DNA from: Candidatus Melainabacteria bacterium
GTDB lineage: Bacteria > Actinomycetota > Actinomycetes > Mycobacteriales > Pseudonocardiaceae
DNA length: 6,303 nt
Assembly: GCA_903970565.1 (NCBI GenBank)
Contig: CAJCJE010000776.1
Coordinates: 1 to 6,303, forward strand
Reading direction: 5' to 3'
The notes under the pieces were generated by a model. The model was not told the origin of the DNA. It saw only the letters and a list, made by a program, of their open reading frames with translations, and ran no database searches. The translations under genes were made by a program, and so were the position numbers. Numbering within the stretch: the stretch's first letter is position 1; the number at the start of each line of letters is the position of its first letter. Shown in pieces: positions 1 to 5,473 of this stretch.

Positions 1-117
1 CTTGTCCGTCGGGTGATACCGATGGTGCGAATCGGCGGCGTGGGACTGGACGTATCGATTATGGTGCTGCTGCTGGTCGTGTTCATAGGAATGCGACTGG
101 CGTATCCGGTGGTGTAA
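1..117 (+). CDS. YggT family membrane protein, C-terminal end only
   Basis: The window opens inside a gene whose last 38 codons are readable in frame 1 and end in TAA at 115-117. The fragment begins LVRRVIPMVRIGGVGLDVS and continues into a hydrophobic segment (about residues 19-32 of the fragment) with a short polar tail. A V-R-R-x-I-P-x-x-R-x-G-G-x-x-L-D segment followed by a last membrane helix is the typical end of YggT/YlmG proteins, small membrane proteins with two hydrophobic regions that lie between sepF and divIVA in the dcw cluster of Gram-positive bacteria. Their exact role is unsettled, though they have been linked to division-site or nucleoid organisation. The next gene, divIVA, starts 44 bp downstream with no terminator between, so the two may be cotranscribed. 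The family call rests on this short tail and on synteny. The start lies outside the window. Confidence 0.8.
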   Translation, partial: LVRRVIPMVRIGGVGLDVSIMVLLLVVFIGMRLAYPVV

Positions 118-150
118 CGGGGCCCTGGGTACCGGCAGCCGCGAGTGCGT

Positions 151-158
151 GAGGTGAT
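151..158 (+). promoter_or_regulatory. Strong ribosome binding site of divIVA
   Basis: GAGGTGAT is an eight-base match to the anti-Shine-Dalgarno end of 16S rRNA and lies three bases before the ATG at 162. This fixes the divIVA start and predicts efficient translation, fitting an abundant structural protein. Confidence 0.85.
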
Positions 159-161
159 CTG

Positions 162-980
162 ATGGGCTTGACCCCCGCTGACGTGCACAACGTCGCGTTC
201 AGCAAGCCTCCTATTGGCAAGCGGGGCTATAACGAAGACGAGGTGGACGCCTTCCTCGACCTGATCGAGGCGGAGCTGGCTCGTCTTATCGAGGAGAACA
301 ACGAGATCAGGGCGCAGGTCGAGCAGCTCGACCAGCAGCTGGACACGGCACGGTCGGACCTCGACAGTGCCCGTTCGCAGCTCGGTTCCGTTGTTCCGCA
401 GGACGCGGCACCCTCTCGCCGGCTCGCGCCGGTCCCGCCACCGTCCTCGATGGAGGAGACGGCGCCAGGGGGCATGGCCGGCGGGGATCACCACGTGCAG
501 GCCGCGAAGGTGCTCGGGCTCGCCCAGGAGATGGCCGACCGGTTGACCGGCGAGGCCAAGTCCGAGGCCGACGGCATGTTGGCGGAGGCGAGGACCAAGG
601 CGGAGCAGCTGCTCTCCGAGGCCCGCGCCAAGTCCGACACGATGGTCAACGAGGCCAGGACCAGGGCCGAGACCATGCTCAATGAGGCACGTACTCGGGC
701 CGAGACGGTCGAACGGCAGGCCAGGGACAAGGCCACCACGCTGGAGCGCGACGCCACCCGCAAGCACACCGAGGTCCTCAGCACGATCACGGCCGAGAAG
801 AAGACCCTCGACACCGAGATCGAGAAGCTGCGCACCTTCGAGCGGGAGTACCGGACCCGACTGAAGACCCTGCTGGAATCTAGCCTGCGGGATCTCAACG
901 ACCGGGGTTCGGCCGCGCACGCGGAGAACCGGACCAACCAGACCGGCTACTCCTTCGGCCCGCGCGCCGAAGCAGGCTGA
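162..980 (+). CDS. divIVA: DivIVA/Wag31 polar growth and division scaffold
   Basis: 272-aa coiled-coil scaffold that in actinobacteria gathers at curved membrane at cell poles and recruits the tip-growth cell-wall machinery (known for Wag31 and Streptomyces DivIVA). The N-terminal membrane-binding domain is nearly canonical: [31 protein letters not shown] in residues 3-33, followed by a first coiled coil to about residue 75. A Pro/Gly-rich linker (about 79-110) follows. A long second coiled coil (about 112-248) carries clear 11-residue repeats from residue 139 and ends with the conserved [18 protein letters not shown] segment (223-240). The tail (249-272) is polar. Length is close to Mycobacterium tuberculosis Wag31 (about 260 aa). 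I see no obvious counterpart of the Wag31 Thr73 kinase site in the divergent linker. The ATG follows an excellent RBS. The gene sits after yggT, as in the dcw cluster, and is followed by a strong hairpin. Confidence 0.97.
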   Translation: MGLTPADVHNVAFSKPPIGKRGYNEDEVDAFLDLIEAELARLIEENNEIRAQVEQLDQQLDTARSDLDSARSQLGSVVPQDAAPSRRLAPVPPPSSMEETAPGGMAGGDHHVQAAKVLGLAQEMADRLTGEAKSEADGMLAEARTKAEQLLSEARAKSDTMVNEARTRAETMLNEARTRAETVERQARDKATTLERDATRKHTEVLSTITAEKKTLDTEIEKLRTFEREYRTRLKTLLESSLRDLNDRGSAAHAENRTNQTGYSFGPRAEAG

Positions 981-987
981 CCCGGGT

Positions 988-1019
988 GGGGTAGCTGATT
1001 CGGGTGAATCAGCTACCCC
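988..1019 (+). terminator. Perfect 14-bp hairpin terminator after divIVA
   Basis: GGGGTAGCTGATTC (988-1001) pairs with its exact complement (1006-1019) around a four-base GGGT loop, beginning seven bases after the divIVA stop codon. No T-run follows, as is common for GC-rich actinobacterial terminators. The perfect symmetry could also stop transcription from the other strand. It separates divIVA from the next gene. Confidence 0.8.
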
Positions 1020-1050
1020 GTTCACGGTGTGATCCGAGTGGTTCACGGTG
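1020..1050. repeat. Direct repeat of a 10-mer, 21 bp apart
   Basis: GTTCACGGTG occurs at 1020-1029 and again at 1041-1050, a 21-bp period equal to two helical turns. The second copy contains the small palindrome TCACGGTGA (1043-1051). It lies between the divIVA terminator and the gene at 1148, where a promoter is expected, so it might be a tandem operator; no regulator can be named from sequence. Confidence 0.45.
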
Positions 1051-1081
1051 ACCGGTTCGGTGCCGAGGAGTGCTGAGGGCT

Positions 1082-1099
1082 CGACACCGAAGGGTGTCG
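1082..1099 (+). other. Small hairpin in the leader of the 1148 gene
   Basis: CGACACC (1082-1088) and GGTGTCG (1093-1099) form a perfect 7-bp stem with a GAAG loop, 48 bp before the start codon. It could be a leader RNA structure, a weak second terminator or an operator dyad; nothing decides between these. I see no convincing -35/-10 pair between 1020 and 1147. Confidence 0.35.
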
Positions 1100-1147
1100 G
1101 CGCCAACAGGCGTGGCCACGTAGTCGGGGCGGAGAAGACAACCGATC

Positions 1148-1810
1148 ATGCTCTTGTTGGCCCTGCTGTTCGTGCTGGCTGCCCTGGGACTGCTGGTCGT
1201 CGCGCTCGCCATCTCGACGATGGTGTGGGCGTGGGGTTCGGTCGCGGCGAGTGTCGTGGCAACGGTCCTGCTCATCGCCGACTGGTGGCAGCGCCGACAC
1301 GCGGTCGACGCGGCGCAGGACGACCCTTCGGTCGTCGAGGCGCCCGAGCCGCAGGCGCGACCGACCGCCACCGAGCCGACCCCGGAAACCCCGGTCGCCG
1401 GCACGGCCGAGGCGGCTGATCCCGCTGACAACACCGAGGATGCCGACAAGGTCGACGGTGTGGTGAAGGCCGAGCCGGTCAGCACCGTTCGCGACGAGTT
1501 CGACGAATTCGACGAGGACGAATCCTCGGACGCGCTTGACCGGGAGGCCGAGCCGGCGGAGGAGGATACCGACGCCGCCGACATCCTGGTGGTGTCCGAT
1601 CTCGTCGCCGAGGTCGTCGTCCTCGACGAACGGCCGCGTTATCACCTCGCCGGTTGCCGCTGGGTCGGTGCGCGGTCCACGCTGCCGCTGCCGGTTTCCG
1701 AGGCGCGCCAGTTGGGCTTCAGCCCGTGCGCGGTGTGCACCCCGGACGCGGTCCTGGCCGCCAGGCAACGTCAACCCAGACGTCAAACCAGACGTCAGAC
1801 CAGCAGCTGA
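1148..1810 (+). CDS. Uncharacterised membrane protein with His/Cys3 Ada-like zinc-site domain
   Basis: 220 aa, no established function that I recognise. Two hydrophobic helices lie at about residues 2-23 and 28-45, split by a short TMVWAWG turn and ending in DWWQRRH, whose charges suggest that the rest faces the cytoplasm. A long Pro/Ala/Glu/Asp-rich linker (about 52-145) follows, with the acidic core [13 protein letters not shown] at 116-128. The C-terminal module (about 146-205) reads [10 protein letters not shown], then [21 protein letters not shown]. This gives H166-x3-C170 and C194-x2-C197, the spacing and GF-x-PC-x-x-C-x-P context of the small Ada-like metal-binding modules found in some nucleases and membrane proteins. 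The end is basic (RRQTRRQT). A zinc site and membrane tethering are inferences. ATG 1148 is the only usable start, because TAG at 1121-1123 closes the frame upstream with no GTG or TTG between; GGAG at 1131-1134 is a distant, mediocre RBS. The gene is flanked by a terminator upstream and the ileS leader downstream, so it is probably its own unit. Confidence 0.85.
   Translation: MLLLALLFVLAALGLLVVALAISTMVWAWGSVAASVVATVLLIADWWQRRHAVDAAQDDPSVVEAPEPQARPTATEPTPETPVAGTAEAADPADNTEDADKVDGVVKAEPVSTVRDEFDEFDEDESSDALDREAEPAEEDTDAADILVVSDLVAEVVVLDERPRYHLAGCRWVGARSTLPLPVSEARQLGFSPCAVCTPDAVLAARQRQPRRQTRRQTSS
1776..1803 (+). repeat. 12-bp tandem repeat at the end of the 1148 gene
   Basis: CCAGACGTCAAA (1776-1787) is followed directly by CCAGACGTCAGA (1788-1799) and then by a partial copy CCAG (1800-1803). 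Each full copy carries the palindrome GACGTC. In frame they encode the repeated basic peptide RRQT-RRQT at the C terminus, and the stop codon follows at once. This looks like slippage at a gene end under weak constraint. Confidence 0.6.
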
Positions 1811-1827
1811 GCGGAGTCCAACGCGAC

Positions 1828-1861
1828 CTCGGGAATATCCGAGTTGCCGGACCCGATATTC
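1828..1861. other. AT-rich inverted repeat and nested hairpin ahead of the T-box
   Basis: GAATATC (1833-1839) is matched by its exact complement GATATTC (1855-1861), with half-site centres 22 bp apart. The left arm lies in the loop of a second hairpin, CTCGG (1828-1832) with CCGAG (1839-1843). The element begins 18 bp after the preceding stop codon and ends 12 bp before Stem I of the T-box. It could be an operator over the ileS promoter or a readthrough-limiting structure for the upstream gene. AT-rich arms are conspicuous in this GC-rich DNA. Confidence 0.5.
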
Positions 1862-1862
1862 T
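1857..1862 (+). promoter_or_regulatory. Possible -10 element for ileS
   Basis: TATTCT fits the TAnnnT pattern of actinobacterial -10 boxes and would start transcription near 1868-1870, only a few bases before T-box Stem I at 1873. No -35 match lies at the usual distance, so this is a positional argument. It overlaps the right arm of the inverted repeat at 1833-1861. Confidence 0.25.
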
Positions 1863-1872
1863 TCAACACACA

Positions 1873-2107
1873 GGCTTCGATCCGGCCATCACCGGGGAGC
1901 CGCCGGAAGAACGGGCCCCAGCGGCCCCAGTAGAACCGGACGGGTCGGCCCGTCACAGCCGAGAAAGAGCGGCGCTCCGCCCGATCGCAGACCGGTCGGC
2001 GGGCGCAAGCGGGGTGGTACCGCGGGACGCCAACCAGAGGTTGGCCGTGTCGTCCCCGTGTGGACCTTCACGGTCCGTGCGAACGACGAGACCGCCAGGA
2101 GTACACC
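1873..2107 (+). ncRNA. Ile-specific T-box riboswitch, short Stem I, probably translational
   Basis: A cis-acting leader that senses uncharged tRNA-Ile. Stem I is very short: GGCT (1873-1876) with AGCC (1898-1901), then CCGG (1882-1885) with CCGG (1892-1895), with isoleucine codon AUC (1888-1890) followed by A in the terminal loop. Stem II pairs CCGG (1903-1906) with CCGG (1936-1939) and GGGCC (1913-1917) with GGCCC (1923-1927) around an S-turn-like internal loop (GAA opposite AGUAGAA). Stem IIA/B is a pseudoknot: ACGGG (1940-1944) with CCCGT (1949-1953), and loop UCGGC (1945-1949) with GCCGA (1958-1962). A Stem III candidate is CGCCCG (1978-1983) with CGGGCG (2000-2005). The T-box GGGGTGGTACCGCG (2011-2024) forms the antisequestrator: CGGGG (2010-2014) with CCCCG (2054-2058), bulge UGGUACC (2015-2021), GCGG (2022-2025) with UCGU (2050-2053), capped by CCAACC/GGTTGG (2030-2044). 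UGGU (2015-2018) matches a tRNA ACCA end. No U-tract terminator is present, so control is inferred at translation. Confidence 0.93.
2091..2101 (+). promoter_or_regulatory. ileS Shine-Dalgarno with adjoining sequestrator strand
   Basis: AGGAG (2097-2101) lies ten bases before the ATG at 2112. ACCGCC directly before it (2091-2096) can pair with GGUGGU of the T-box (2013-2018), with one G-U pair. That pairing would consume the tRNA-binding bulge and stack against the Shine-Dalgarno, giving the off state. A second option pairs GUACACC (2101-2107) with GGUG-UAC of the same strand, with one base bulged. Confidence 0.6.
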
Positions 2108-2111
2108 GCTC

Positions 2112-5100
2112 ATGAGTTATCCGAAGAACCACCCCGGCGCCGGGGTACCCGCGCAGCCCTCCTTCCCCGACCTCGAACGCGAGGTGCTCCAGTACTGGAG
2201 CACCGACGACACCTTCCAGGCCAGCGTGGACGCTCGGCCGGCCGGCGAGGACGGTGCCAACGAGTTCGTCTTCTACGACGGGCCGCCCTTCGCCAACGGC
2301 CTGCCGCACTACGGCCACCTGCTCACCGGCTACGTCAAGGACGCGGTACCGCGTTTCCAGACCATGCTCGGGCGGCGGGTGGAGCGCCGGTTCGGCTGGG
2401 ACTGCCACGGCCTGCCGGTCGAGGTCGAGGCCGAACGCGAACTCGGCATCAAGGTGAAGGCCGAGATCGAGGCGCTGGGGATCGACAAGTTCAACGAGAC
2501 CTGTCGGACCTCGGTGCTGCGCTTCACCAAGGACTGGCGCGACTACGTCACCCGCCAGGCCCGCTGGGTCGACTTCGACAACGAGTACAAGACCCTCGAC
2601 CTGGACTTCATGGAAAGCGTCATGTGGGCGTTCAAGTCCTTGTACGACAAGGGCTTGGTCTACCAGGCGTTCCGGGTGCTGCCCTACTGCTGGCGCTGTG
2701 AGACCCCGCTGGCCGCCGCCGAGCTGCGGATGGACGCCGGTACCTACCGCGACCGCCAGGACCCGGCGAGCACGGTGTGGTTCGAGCTGGAGACCGGCGA
2801 GCGAATCCTGGCCTGGACCACGATGCCCTGGACGCTGGTGCCGAACATGGCGCTGGTCGTCGGCGAGGACATCGACTATGCCGTGCTCGAACAGGACGGC
2901 CACCGCTACATCCTGGCCGAGGCCCGACTCGGCGCCTACGAGAAGGAGTTCGCAAACGCGACGCGCGTCGACACGGTCAAGGGCAGCGCGCTGGTCGGCC
3001 GCAGGTACGCGCCGATGTTCGACTTTCTCGTCGACCAGGTCGCCGGCACCGCCGCGTTCACCGTGCTCGCCGGCGACTTCGTGTCCACCGAGGACGGTAC
3101 CGGCATCGTGCAGGTCTCGCCCTGCCACGGTGAGGACGACTTCAACGTCTGCGCTGCCAACGGCATCCCGCCGATCCTGACCGTCGACGCGCACACCCGG
3201 TTCACCTCGATCGCGCCCCGGTTCGAGGGTCTCCAGGTGTTCGAGGCGAACAAACCGGTCCTGCGTGAGCTGCGCGAGCGCGGCGTGCTGGTCCGCCAGG
3301 ACAGCTACCTGCACTCCTACCCGCACTGCTGGCGCTGCGACAACCCGCTGGTCTACAAGGCGGTCGACTCCTGGTTCATCGCGGTGACCAGGTTCCAGAG
3401 CCGGATGGTGGAACTCAACCAGCAGATCAGCTGGGTTCCCGAGCACATCAAGGACGGCCAGTTCGGCAAGTGGCTGGCCGGCGCCCGTGACTGGTGCATC
3501 TCGCGCAACCGGTTCTGGGGTTCGCCGCTGCCGGTCTGGGCCTCCGACGACCCGAACTTCCCCCGGCTGGACGTGTACGGCTCGCTGGACGAGCTGGAGC
3601 GCGACTTCGGCGTGCGCCCGACCGACCTGCACCGGCCCTTCGTCGACGAGCTGACCCGGCCCAACCCGGACGACCCGAGCGGCCGGGCGACCATGCGCCG
3701 GGTGCCGGAGGTGCTGGACGGCTGGTTCGAGTCCGGCTCGATGCCCTATGCCCAGGTGCACTACCCCTTCGAGAACACCGGGTGGTTCGAGCACCACTAT
3801 CCGGGCGATTTCATCGTCGAGTACAACGGCCAGACCCGTGCCTGGTTCTACTACATGCACGTGCTGGCCACCGCGCTGTTCGACCGGCCGGCGTTCACCA
3901 GCGCCGTCGCGCACGGCATCGTGCTCGGCGACGACGGGCAGAAGATGTCCAAGTCGCGGCGCAACTACCCGGACGTCAACGAGGTGTTCGACCGGGACGG
4001 CTCGGACGCGATGCGCTGGTTCCTGATGGCCTCGCCGATCCTGCGCGGTGGCAACCTGATCGTCACCGAGCGCGGCATCCGCGACTCGGTACGCCGCGCC
4101 GTGCTGCCACTGTGGAACTCGTACTACTTCCTCGCGCTGTACGCGAACGCCGACGGCGCGCAGGGTCACTGGCGCACCGACAGCGAGCACGTCCTGGACC
4201 GGTACGTGCTCGCCAAGACGCACGACCTGGTGACCGGCGTGCGTACGGCGATGGAGGGCTACGACCTGTCCGGCGCCTGCGCGCTGATCGAGGACTTCCT
4301 CCAGGTACTGACCAACTGGTACGTGCGCCGCTCGCGGGACCGTTTCTGGGCCGGGGACCAGGACGCCGTCGACACCCTGCACACGGTGTTGGAGGTGACC
4401 TGCCGGGTGGCCGCACCACTGCTGCCGCTGACCACCGAGGAGGTCTGGCGCGGGCTGACCGGTGAGCGTTCGGTGCACCTGACCGACTGGCCGGACGCGG
4501 CACTGCTGCCGGCCGATGCGGCACTGGTGTCGGCGATGGACGAGGTGCGCCAGGTCGCCTCGGCCGCGCTGTCGCTGCGCAAGGCCAACAAGCTGCGCGT
4601 CCGGCTGCCGCTGGCCACCCTGGTCGTCGCCGCGCCGAACTCCGGCCAGCTGGCGCCGTTCACCGAGATCCTCAGCGACGAGGTCAACGTCAAGCAGGTC
4701 GAGCTGACCACCGACGTGGCCGCGCACGGCCACTTCGACCTGGCGGTCAACGCCCGTGCCTGCGGACCCCGGCTCGGCGCCGACGTGCAGAAGGTGATCC
4801 GCGCGGTCAAGAAGGGCGAATGGTCGGTGACCGAGGCGGGCGCGGTGGTCGCGGCCGGCATCGAACTGCGCGAGGGCGAGTACGAGCGCAAGCTCGTCGC
4901 CACCGACCCCGGAGCGACCGCCGGGCTGCCCGGCGGGGCCGGCCTGGTCGTACTGGACACCGAGGTGAGCGCGGAACTGGCGGCCGAGGGCGTGGCCAGG
5001 GACGTGGTCCGCGCCGTGCAGCAGGCCCGCCGGGACGCCGATTTCGAGGTGTCCGACCGGATCACGCTGACCGTGTACGGCGCCGAGGCGGCGCTGGCCG

Positions 5101-5246
5101 CGGTGCGCACCCACGAGGGTTTCGTGGCCGCCGAGACACTGGCCGACTCGGTCGGCTACGCCTCGTTGGCCGAGGGCCCCGCTGACGCCTTCGGCGCGAG
5201 CGTCGGCGACGGCGTCGAGGTCAAGGTGGCCGTGCGCAGGAGCTGA
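2112..5246 (+). CDS. ileS: Isoleucyl-tRNA synthetase, type 2 (IleS2)
   Basis: 1044-aa cytosolic class I synthetase that activates isoleucine with ATP and charges tRNA-Ile. The catalytic core has HYGH at residues 66-69 (the HIGH motif) within [30 protein letters not shown] from residue 460, and KMSKS at 611-615. The inserted CP1 editing domain, which hydrolyses mischarged valine, lies at about 200-400 and includes [12 protein letters not shown] and HGEDDF (339-344). Cysteine pairs CWRC at 193-196 and 406-409 flank it and may bind zinc. The helical anticodon-binding domain starts near 693 ([14 protein letters not shown]). The C-terminal extension, including [26 protein letters not shown] from about 959, is the kind found in type 2 enzymes. 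Length and motifs match type 2 IleRS of actinobacteria and eukaryotes, a group usually less sensitive to mupirocin. The open frame continues far upstream through the T-box, but ATG 2112 has the Shine-Dalgarno and family-like N terminus. Regulated by the T-box; followed by a strong hairpin. Confidence 0.98.
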   Translation: MSYPKNHPGAGVPAQPSFPDLEREVLQYWSTDDTFQASVDARPAGEDGANEFVFYDGPPFANGLPHYGHLLTGYVKDAVPRFQTMLGRRVERRFGWDCHGLPVEVEAERELGIKVKAEIEALGIDKFNETCRTSVLRFTKDWRDYVTRQARWVDFDNEYKTLDLDFMESVMWAFKSLYDKGLVYQAFRVLPYCWRCETPLAAAELRMDAGTYRDRQDPASTVWFELETGERILAWTTMPWTLVPNMALVVGEDIDYAVLEQDGHRYILAEARLGAYEKEFANATRVDTVKGSALVGRRYAPMFDFLVDQVAGTAAFTVLAGDFVSTEDGTGIVQVSPCHGEDDFNVCAANGIPPILTVDAHTRFTSIAPRFEGLQVFEANKPVLRELRERGVLVRQDSYLHSYPHCWRCDNPLVYKAVDSWFIAVTRFQSRMVELNQQISWVPEHIKDGQFGKWLAGARDWCISRNRFWGSPLPVWASDDPNFPRLDVYGSLDELERDFGVRPTDLHRPFVDELTRPNPDDPSGRATMRRVPEVLDGWFESGSMPYAQVHYPFENTGWFEHHYPGDFIVEYNGQTRAWFYYMHVLATALFDRPAFTSAVAHGIVLGDDGQKMSKSRRNYPDVNEVFDRDGSDAMRWFLMASPILRGGNLIVTERGIRDSVRRAVLPLWNSYYFLALYANADGAQGHWRTDSEHVLDRYVLAKTHDLVTGVRTAMEGYDLSGACALIEDFLQVLTNWYVRRSRDRFWAGDQDAVDTLHTVLEVTCRVAAPLLPLTTEEVWRGLTGERSVHLTDWPDAALLPADAALVSAMDEVRQVASAALSLRKANKLRVRLPLATLVVAAPNSGQLAPFTEILSDEVNVKQVELTTDVAAHGHFDLAVNARACGPRLGADVQKVIRAVKKGEWSVTEAGAVVAAGIELREGEYERKLVATDPGATAGLPGGAGLVVLDTEVSAELAAEGVARDVVRAVQQARRDADFEVSDRITLTVYGAEAALAAVRTHEGFVAAETLADSVGYASLAEGPADAFGASVGDGVEVKVAVRRS

Positions 5247-5270
5247 CCAGCGCGGCGGGACACGATGACC

Positions 5271-5302
5271 GGTGGGCCGGCCGCTTCGGCGGTCGGCCCA
5301 CC
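5271..5302 (+). terminator. ileS terminator hairpin with UUCG tetraloop
   Basis: GGTGGGCCGGCCGC (5271-5284) pairs with GGCGGTCGGCCCACC (within 5289-5302) as a 14-bp stem with a single G-U pair, closed by the very stable C(UUCG)G tetraloop at 5284-5289. It begins 24 bp after the ileS stop codon. No T-run follows, as with the divIVA hairpin. Confidence 0.8.
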
Positions 5303-5406
5303 GTCCTGTCCGCCCTCGCCGCGCGGCGACCAGACCGGGAACGGGGGCCGACCACGGTACCGAACATCGCGATTCGTGCTTCCGATCGGTGAGATTTCTC
5401 CGCGTG

Positions 5407-5437
5407 GTGACAGCTTCGACCGAACCTTGGCCACAAT
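5407..5437 (+). promoter_or_regulatory. Possible promoter of the antiporter gene
   Basis: GTGACA (5407-5412) resembles a -35 box and CACAAT (5432-5437) a -10 box, separated by 19 bp, slightly long for the housekeeping sigma factor. Transcription would start near 5444, leaving a leader of about 30 bases. The rest of the gap (5303-5473) shows only short dyads such as GAGATTTCTC (5391-5400) and no recognised riboswitch. Confidence 0.35.
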
Positions 5438-5461
5438 GGACGCAGTTACCCACCGTTGGTC

Positions 5462-5469
5462 GAGAGGGG
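5462..5469 (+). promoter_or_regulatory. Ribosome binding site choosing GTG 5474
   Basis: The purine-rich stretch GAGAGGGG ends four bases before GTG at 5474, the start that gives a full first membrane helix. The ATG at 5436 is out of frame with the antiporter and cannot be its start. Confidence 0.6.
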
Positions 5470-5473
5470 TGCC

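Noticed and set aside
1828..1852. CTCGG/CCGAG hairpin with AUC at 1837-1839 as T-box Stem I
   Set aside because: Its AUC is followed by C and partly buried in the closing pair, while the hairpin at 1873-1901 has AUC followed by A in an open loop, sits directly before Stem II and matches the actinobacterial ileS leader pattern.
1536..2111. N-terminal extension of ileS through the T-box leader
   Set aside because: The frame is open by chance. The extension is R/P/S-rich without homology features, overlaps the preceding gene out of frame and runs through the structured leader, whereas ATG 2112 has an RBS and the family N terminus.
1654..2115. 153-codon + strand frame overlapping the end of the membrane-protein gene and the ileS leader
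   Set aside because: Composition is a frame-shifted shadow, and the conserved T-box RNA structure explains the region fully.
1953..5453. Very long open frame on the - strand (1166 codons) opposite ileS
   Set aside because: It mirrors ileS across its whole length. Its translation is low-complexity, rich in R, G, V, H and Q, with no family motif, as expected for the antisense of a GC-rich gene.
5303..5473. A c-di-AMP (ydaO-type) riboswitch ahead of the potassium/proton antiporter
   Set aside because: The position would make sense for a potassium transporter, but I could not find the conserved core of that riboswitch in the gap.
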